Both the position numbers and the translations under genes were made by a program. Shown piece by piece: positions 59,478-64,000 of a DNA stretch of 64,000 bases. Where the stretch lies: positions 3,211,001 through 3,275,000 of the forward strand of contig NZ_CP107921.1 in NCBI RefSeq assembly GCF_036014215.1, written 5' to 3'. The notes beneath the pieces are model-generated. The model had not been told where the DNA came from, did no database searches, and saw only the letters and a list, made by a program, of their open reading frames with translations. The stretch's first letter is position 1; every line of letters begins with the position of its first letter. This DNA is from Streptomyces sp. NBC_00440 (GTDB lineage: Bacteria > Actinomycetota > Actinomycetes > Streptomycetales > Streptomycetaceae).

Positions 59478-59517
59478 ATGAACCGCTCCGGGACGAACCC
59501 GGAGACGGTCCTTGCGG

Positions 59518-59591
59518 TGGACCTGTGGGGATTTGAACCCCAGACCCCCTCGATGCGAACGAGGTGCGCTACCAGACTGCGCCACAGGCCC
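59518..59591 (-). tRNA. tRNA-Ala (anticodon CGC)
   Basis: A 74-nt cloverleaf. Acceptor GGGCCTG/CAGGTCC with the G3:U70 pair that marks alanine tRNAs. D-arm GCGCAGTCTGGTAGCGC, anticodon stem CCTCG/CGAGG with loop TTCGCAT (anticodon CGC), T-arm CTGGGGTTCAAATCCCCAC-like. After A73 the genome reads CCG, so CCA is not encoded and must be added. Confidence 0.93.
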
Positions 59592-59610
59592 TTGCAACGA
59601 GTGAAACTTT

Positions 59611-59630
59611 AGCACCCCGGCCGGGGTGCT
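59611..59630 (-). terminator. Palindromic terminator of sepX
   Basis: AGCACCCCGGCCGGGGTGCT is an exact 20-bp palindrome followed on the minus strand by AAAGTTT. It lies between the sepX stop (59676) and the tRNA 5' end (59591). Confidence 0.75.
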
Positions 59631-59675
59631 CGGAAATCCGCTCCCCCGCTGGTCACGGAGGCCGGTCCCGGCCGG

Positions 59676-60740
59676 TCACTCATTGGCCGCGCGCGGCCGG
59701 TCCTCGTCCTCGTACTGGTCGAAGAGCGGCGTGCGCCCGCGCTCGCGGGGGCGCCGGGCCGCCGGGTTCTTCCGGTCCTCGGCGGGGGCGGGGTCCGGGG
59801 TCTCGTCGGACGCCGGCTCGGGCACGCTGGACGAGCGGGCCGAGCTCCAGGTGTCAGGGGCGCCGAGGTCGATACTGCCCGGCGCGCGGGGTGCGACCGG
59901 GGCGGTGACGTACGTCGGCAGCGGCACCGGGACGGGCTCCCAGCTGTCGCCCCGGCCCCGGCCGCGCTCACGCTGCTGGTCGACCCACTCCGCGTGGTCC
60001 GTCTGCTCGACCAGGGCGCGGCGGCCGGCCTCCTGCGCGGAGACGGCCGGGGCGGGCTCGGGCTCGGGGTGGCGCGCGTCGGTGTCGGCGCGCTGCTCGG
60101 CCGCACCCGCGCCGGGGCGGCGGGGGCGGTTCTCGCGCAGCCGCTGTGCGGCAGCCTCGGCCCTGCGCCGGTCCATCGTGAAGGCGAAGCGGCGCCGCTC
60201 CTGGGTCCGCAGGTACACGATGTACGTGCTCAGCAGCACGGCGGGCGCGGCGGGCGCCCAGAGGAGCCCCAGGCCGCCGACCGCGGCGACGATCGCGCCG
60301 AGGGTGAACGCCATGAAGAGCAGCACGGTGGTGCGTCTGCGGCGCGCGAGTACCTTCAGGCGCCGGGCGCGCTCGGCGGCCGGGCCGTCGGCGGGCCCGG
60401 CACGGCGCGCCTTCGGAGCGGGCCGCTCCTGGTGGGCCACGGGCACGTCCGGGCCCTCCGAGGACATGGCGAAAGACCGGACGTCGACGGAACTCGGGGA
60501 ATCCGTCGCACTGTCCGGCACCGCATCGTCGGGAACACCCTCACCGGCTGCGCGCTCCTGAAGCTCCCTGGCGTACCGGCGCTCCATTCCCGCCCGTCCG
60601 GACAGCAGCCGGATGGCGGTGCTGAAGCGTTCCGTCGGACGGGCCTCGTTCAGCTCGTCCTGCCTGCGGAGCCACATCGGCACCAAGTAGGCGGCCCAGG
60701 CCCCGACGATGACTGCGTAGATGAGGCCACTGCTGCTCAC
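59676..60740 (-). CDS. sepX: Divisome membrane protein SepX/GlpR (gephyrin-like Glp receptor)
   Basis: 354 aa from a GTG at 60738-60740; a GTG six bases upstream is also possible and no clear ribosome site decides. The N-terminal helix SSSGLIYAVIVGAWAAYLVPMWLRRQDELNEARPTERFSTAIRLLSGR is the SepX/GlpR signature. A cytoplasmic linker follows, then a pair of central helices (TTVLLFMAFTLGAIVAAVGGLGLLWAPAAPAVLLSTYIVYL) and a basic/proline-rich tail. SepX is an actinobacterial divisome component needed for Streptomyces septation. Its corynebacterial homologue GlpR binds the MoeA-like Glp protein, which is also encoded in this window. Confidence 0.88.
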   Translation of the reverse strand: MSSSGLIYAVIVGAWAAYLVPMWLRRQDELNEARPTERFSTAIRLLSGRAGMERRYARELQERAAGEGVPDDAVPDSATDSPSSVDVRSFAMSSEGPDVPVAHQERPAPKARRAGPADGPAAERARRLKVLARRRRTTVLLFMAFTLGAIVAAVGGLGLLWAPAAPAVLLSTYIVYLRTQERRRFAFTMDRRRAEAAAQRLRENRPRRPGAGAAEQRADTDARHPEPEPAPAVSAQEAGRRALVEQTDHAEWVDQQRERGRGRGDSWEPVPVPLPTYVTAPVAPRAPGSIDLGAPDTWSSARSSSVPEPASDETPDPAPAEDRKNPAARRPRERGRTPLFDQYEDEDRPRAANE

Positions 60741-60972
60741 CCTCACACCGTAGAGGGGTCCGCATGGGGCCATCTGCCAATTGGCCCGGTGTGTCGCACG
60801 ATCCGGCTGATATCTCGAACTTTTTTTGTGATTGTTCGGATCAACAGTCTCCGAATGTGGGCGTGTTCACTACGGATGATGCCCGATTGGGCGCCAATTT
60901 CGAACACTTATTTTATTTACGGGGTCTTCTGACAAGCTGCCAGGAACACTCCCGGGCAGCTTGCGAACAGAC
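60741..60972. promoter_or_regulatory. AT-rich sepX promoter region with inverted repeat
   Basis: Around 60815-60930 the DNA is strikingly A/T-rich for this genome (a T-run, ATTTTATTTA). TTCGGA at 60835-60840 and TCCGAA at 60850-60855 form an exact inverted repeat with a 9-bp spacer, 95-115 bp upstream of the sepX start. Developmental regulators could act here. Confidence 0.5.
60933..60963 (-). terminator. Terminator of the moeA-moaC-mog-GNAT group
   Basis: CAAGCTGCC and GGCAGCTTG form an exact 9-bp stem 10 bp beyond the GNAT stop at 60973. AT-rich sequence follows on the minus strand. Confidence 0.75.
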
Positions 60973-61584
60973 TCACGGCCGCTTCGGTGTCGTCCCCGGA
61001 CGCGCCCGGCGCCACCTGTTGAGCAGCCCGTCAGGGACTTCTTCGGCGGTCAGCGCGAAGACCAGATGGTCACGCCAGCCCCCGTCGATGTGCAGATAAC
61101 GCGGCCGCAGCCCCTCCTCGCGGAATCCGAGTTTCTCCACGACCCGCCGGCTCGGTTCGTTCTCCGGGCGAATGCAGACCTCCATGCGGTGCATCCCGAC
61201 GGTACGGAAACAGTGGTCGACGGCGAGCGCCACCGCGGTCGGCATGACACCCCGCCCGGCGACCTCCCGGTCGACCCAGTAACCGACATGGCCCGAGCAC
61301 ATCGAGCCCCAGGTGATCCCGGCCACGGTCAGCTGCCCGACGAGCCGCCCCTGGTACTCGATCACGAACGGCAGCATCCGCCCGGCGTGCGCCTCCGAGC
61401 GCAGATGGCGGACCATCTGCCGGTAGGTGGGGCGCTGCGCGACCGGGCCGCCCGGTGCGGGCGGCGGAACGGTCGCCTCCCAGGGGCGCAGCCAGTCGCG
61501 GTTGCGCCGGTTCACCTCGCGCCAGACCTTCTGGTCCCGCAGTTTTATGGGGCGCAGGGCGACGGGGCCTTCTGCCAGTTCCAC
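60973..61584 (-). CDS. RimJ/RimL-like GNAT acetyltransferase
   Basis: 203 aa from a GTG at 61582-61584. PVALRPIKLRDQKVWREVNRRNRDWLRPWEATVPPP is the RimJ-type opening. GHVGYWVDREVAGRGVMPTAVALAVDHCFRTVGMHRMEVCIRPENEPSRRVVEKLGFREEGLRPRYLHIDGGWRDHLVFALT covers the acetyl-CoA loop and C-terminal strand of protein N-alpha acetyltransferases. It follows mog by 17 bp. The target protein is unknown. Confidence 0.9.
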   Translation of the reverse strand: MELAEGPVALRPIKLRDQKVWREVNRRNRDWLRPWEATVPPPAPGGPVAQRPTYRQMVRHLRSEAHAGRMLPFVIEYQGRLVGQLTVAGITWGSMCSGHVGYWVDREVAGRGVMPTAVALAVDHCFRTVGMHRMEVCIRPENEPSRRVVEKLGFREEGLRPRYLHIDGGWRDHLVFALTAEEVPDGLLNRWRRARPGTTPKRP

Positions 61585-61601
61585 GGGCCACGGTGAGAGG
61601 T

Positions 61602-62129
61602 TCAGCTCATGCTCCCGGCGGGTCTGGGGTGGTCGCCGCCCCGGATCTGGTCCACGGCGTGCACCAGCAGCCGTCCGAGTACGGCGAGTCCGTCGCGGAC
61701 CCCGCCGGTGGAGCCGGGGAGGTTGACGACGAGGGTCGTGCCGGCCAGCCCGGCGACGCCCCGTGAGAGTGCGGCGGCCGGGACCTTGGCCAGGCCTTCG
61801 GCACGGATCGCCTCCGCGATGCCCGGGATCTCGCGGTCGAGGACGCGCAGGGTCGCGTCGGGGGTGCGGTCGGTGGGCGAGATGCCCGTACCGCCGGTGG
61901 TGACGATGACGTCGTACGCCGCCGCCACCCCGGCGCGCAGCGCCTGCTCGACCGGGTCTCCGTCCGGGACGACCTGCGGTCCTTCGACCGTGAAGCCGAG
62001 TCCGGTGAGCGCCCCGGCGATGAGCGGGCCGCCCCGGTCCGCGTAGACGCCGGCCGACGCGCGGTTCGACGCTGTCACCACGAGTGCGGTGTACGCCCGT
62101 GCCGTGGGCGGGGTGGTCGGGGTACTCAT
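61602..62129 (-). CDS. mog: Molybdopterin adenylyltransferase (MogA/MoaB family)
   Basis: 175 aa. YTALVVTASNRASAGVYADRGGPLIAGALTGLGF, then VIVTTGGTGISPTDRTPDATLRVLDREIPGIAEAIR with the TGGTG molybdopterin-binding loop, and LVVNLPGSTGGVRDGL. It adenylates molybdopterin before molybdate insertion. The ATG overlaps the moaC stop (ATGA). Confidence 0.93.
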   Translation of the reverse strand: MSTPTTPPTARAYTALVVTASNRASAGVYADRGGPLIAGALTGLGFTVEGPQVVPDGDPVEQALRAGVAAAYDVIVTTGGTGISPTDRTPDATLRVLDREIPGIAEAIRAEGLAKVPAAALSRGVAGLAGTTLVVNLPGSTGGVRDGLAVLGRLLVHAVDQIRGGDHPRPAGSMS

Positions 62130-62626
62130 GCTCCGGTCCCCTCCGGGTCCGGGCGGCGGTACGTGCCGGACTTGCCGCCCGTCTTCTCCTCGACCCGGAC
62201 GTCGGTGATGACCGCGCCCTTGTCGACCGCCTTCACCATGTCGATCACGGTGAGCGCGGCGACCGTGACGGCCGTCAGCGCCTCCATCTCGACGCCGGTC
62301 CTGTCGGTGGTCTTCACCGTGGCGAGGATCTCGACCGCGTCGTCGGCGACGGTCAGGCCGAGCTTCACCCCGGAGACCGCGAGCGGGTGGCACAGCGGGA
62401 TCAGATCGGGGGTGCGCTTGGCTCCCATGATGCCCGCGATCCGGGCGGTGGCCAGGGCGTCTCCCTTGGGGACTCCCTCGCCCCTGAGCAGTTCCACGAC
62501 GCGCGGCGAGACGAGAACCCGACCGCTCGCGCGTGCGGTGCGTGCGGTGACGTCCTTCTCCGAGACGTCGACCATGCGGGCCGCACCCACCTCATCGATG
62601 TGCGTGAGCCCTTGCTGCTTACTCAT
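62126..62626 (-). CDS. moaC: Cyclic pyranopterin monophosphate synthase
   Basis: 166 aa from the ATG at 62624-62626; an upstream GTG at 62665 would add 13 non-conserved residues. LTHIDEVGAARMVDVSEKDVTARTARASG, IPLCHPLAVSGVKL and VKTTDRTGVEMEALTAVTVAALTVIDMVKAVDKGAVITDVRVEEKTGGKSG are the MoaC motifs, with the catalytic Lys/His region intact. It converts the MoaA product to cyclic pyranopterin monophosphate. Sits between moeA and mog on one strand. Confidence 0.95.
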   Translation of the reverse strand: MSKQQGLTHIDEVGAARMVDVSEKDVTARTARASGRVLVSPRVVELLRGEGVPKGDALATARIAGIMGAKRTPDLIPLCHPLAVSGVKLGLTVADDAVEILATVKTTDRTGVEMEALTAVTVAALTVIDMVKAVDKGAVITDVRVEEKTGGKSGTYRRPDPEGTGA

Positions 62627-62686
62627 TGCTGTGGTGCTCCCGGTCTGGCCTGTGTGGTCAGACACGGTACCGCCACGGCGCCGCCC

Positions 62687-63991
62687 TCACCCCAGGAGGA
62701 CCACTTCGAGCTCCGTGCCGGACTCGGCCACGACGGTCTCCTCGGGGATGACGAGCAGGCAGTCGGCGTGAGCGAGAGCCGCGATCAGATGCGAGCCGGA
62801 ACCCCCGACGGTGGCGACGGTTCCCTTCTCCGCGTCGTACCGGCCGCGCAGGAACTGGCGCCGTCCGGCGGGCGAGCTGATCGCCTTGCCGGTCTCCAGG
62901 GTGGCGCGCACCGTCGGACGACTGACGTTCTTCATGCCCATCAGGGCGCGGATCGCGGGGCGCACGAACAACTCGAACGAGACATAGCTGGAGACCGGGT
63001 TGCCGGGGAGGGCGAGCAGCGGGGTGTGGTCGGGGCCGATCGAGCCGAAGCCCTGGGGCTTGCCCGGCTGCATCGCCAGCTTGCGGAAGTCGATACCGCT
63101 GCCGTGCTCGTCCTCGTCGCCGACGGACGACAGCGCCTCCTTCACCACGTCGTACGCGCCGACGCTGACGCCACCGGTGGTGACCAGGAGGTCGGCCCTG
63201 ACCAGCTGGTCCTCGATGGTGGCGCGCAGCGCGTCGGCGTCGTCGGTGACCGCTCCGACGCGGTACGAGATGGCGCCCGCGTCCCGGGCCGCCGCGGCCA
63301 GGGCGAAGCTGTTGGAGTCGTAGATCTGCCCCTCGGCGAGCACCTCGCCCGGCTGGGTCAGCTCGCTGCCGGTCGACATCACGACGACGCGCGGACGCGG
63401 GCGTACCCGCACGGAGCCCCGGCCGATCGCGGCGAGCAGCCCGATCTGCGGCGGGCCGAGCACCGTGCCCGCTTCGAGCGCGAGGTCGCCGGAGCGGACG
63501 TCGCTGCCGCACTCGCGGACGTGCTCGCCCGGCCCGGCCTGGCGGTACACCCGGACTTCGCCGCTCGCGCCCTCGGGTGCGCCGCTCGCGGCCCGCATGG
63601 TGGTGGCCGCTCCCCCGCCGGTGCCGCCGTCGGTCCACTCGACCGGAACGACGGCCTGTGCGCCGGGCGGCAGCGGCGCGCCCGTCATGATGCGGGCGGC
63701 CTCGCCCGGCCCCACCGTGGGCAGTTCGGCCATCCCGGCCGCCACGTCCCCGATGACCGTGAGGACAGCGGGGAACTCCTCGCTCGCACCCTCGACATCG
63801 ACCGTACGGACCGCGTACCCGTCCATCGAGCTGTTGTCGAAGGGCGGCAGCGAGATCTCGACCGTGACGTCCTCGAAGAGGACGCAGCCCTGCGCGTCCG
63901 GCAGTTGCAGCTCGATCGGTTCGAGGGGGCGGACGGCCGCGAGGATGTCGTCCAGATGCTCGTCCACCGACCAGATCGGGGTGTTGCTCAC
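62687..63991 (-). CDS. moeA: MoeA-type molybdopterin molybdotransferase (gephyrin-like Glp)
   Basis: 434 aa, GTG start at 63989-63991. Domain order of MoeA: PFDNSSMDGYAVRTVDVEG near residue 50, RIMTGAPLPPGAQAVVPVEWTDG, GIGRGSVRVRPRPRVVVMSTGSEL, VTTGGVSVGAYDVVKEAL, KPQGFG, LLALPGNPVSSYVSFELFVRPAIRALMG and a C-terminal beta domain. Inserts molybdate into adenylated molybdopterin. The corynebacterial member Glp also binds FtsZ and GlpR to place the divisome. sepX/glpR is only about 1.9 kb downstream. A low-complexity loop (TDGGTGGGAATTMRAASGAPEGASG, residues 118-142) replaces a tight turn. Confidence 0.93.
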   Translation of the reverse strand: MSNTPIWSVDEHLDDILAAVRPLEPIELQLPDAQGCVLFEDVTVEISLPPFDNSSMDGYAVRTVDVEGASEEFPAVLTVIGDVAAGMAELPTVGPGEAARIMTGAPLPPGAQAVVPVEWTDGGTGGGAATTMRAASGAPEGASGEVRVYRQAGPGEHVRECGSDVRSGDLALEAGTVLGPPQIGLLAAIGRGSVRVRPRPRVVVMSTGSELTQPGEVLAEGQIYDSNSFALAAAARDAGAISYRVGAVTDDADALRATIEDQLVRADLLVTTGGVSVGAYDVVKEALSSVGDEDEHGSGIDFRKLAMQPGKPQGFGSIGPDHTPLLALPGNPVSSYVSFELFVRPAIRALMGMKNVSRPTVRATLETGKAISSPAGRRQFLRGRYDAEKGTVATVGGSGSHLIAALAHADCLLVIPEETVVAESGTELEVVLLG

Positions 63992-64000
63992 GTGCTACAT

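Larger units (their letters stand above)
58830..59517. other. 688-bp gap without a protein gene
   Basis: It contains an 11-bp tandem repeat GATTGATCCTT/GATTGATCCTG at 58865-58886, a 12-bp perfect hairpin at 59121-59152, and a tRNA terminator near 59439. No credible ORF on either strand has a start and coding bias. The long region before the dioxygenase gene may be its 5' untranslated control region. Confidence 0.5.

Overview
The window is high-GC actinobacterial chromosome and almost certainly Streptomyces. It carries an SsgA-like sporulation protein, a SepX/GlpR divisome gene, a protein O-mannosyltransferase beside a penicillin-binding protein, an XRE-DUF5753/DUF397 (WhiJ-type) developmental locus, many GTG starts, and codons that mostly end in G or C. 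No insertion sequence, prophage, CRISPR array or rRNA operon was seen. There is one tRNA gene.

Left core block (1-12.3 kb). On the minus strand are a proline/glutamine-rich membrane protein (partial), a dual-ATPase ABC-F protein, ispE and rsmA (stop/start overlap), a TatD nuclease, a small zinc-ribbon protein and rsmI. On the plus strand are pmt, a penicillin-binding protein and an EamA transporter. A decayed YefM/YoeB-like toxin-antitoxin fragment lies between the ABC-F gene and ispE.

Sugar-acid catabolic island (12.4-21.6 kb). An IlvD/Edd dehydratase, a DapA-family lyase, a PfkB 2-keto-3-deoxy sugar kinase, a KDPG-type aldolase and a FadR/GntR regulator form one plus-strand operon. Two divergent anion:cation-type MFS transporters and a D-2-hydroxyacid dehydrogenase flank it. 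The same 11-bp core (ATAGCACCATT) lies in both divergent intergenic regions, which makes this a probable single regulon of the FadR protein. An amidohydrolase/TetR pair with two CTAAAC...GTWTAG operators follows.

Accessory middle (23-38 kb). This holds a DinB protein, SRPBCC, an SDR (with two palindromic operators but no local regulator), a WhiJ-type regulatory locus, a flavin monooxygenase/dehydrogenase, a VOC protein, a DAO-type oxidoreductase, a ClC channel, a TrmB regulator divergent from a secreted S53 peptidase, a second SDR, a serine hydrolase and an MFS drug transporter preceded by a minisatellite.

Right part (38-64 kb). An ECF-type Co/Ni uptake system (cbiMN, cbiQ, cbiO) has a palindromic operator upstream. 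It is followed by an SsgA-like protein, an MmpL transporter with its TetR, a tricorn protease, a BVMO-hydrolase-SDR operon resembling the mycobacterial mymA operon, a MerR regulator, a secreted RTX-repeat protein, exonuclease III, a GNAT, a DUF574 methyltransferase, a DUF1963 protein and an Rv3406-like alkylsulfatase dioxygenase. The window ends with tRNA-Ala(CGC), sepX/glpR, a RimJ-like GNAT, mog, moaC and moeA/glp. The last group brings the gephyrin-like Glp and its membrane receptor GlpR/SepX within about 2 kb of each other, linking molybdenum cofactor genes with cell division.
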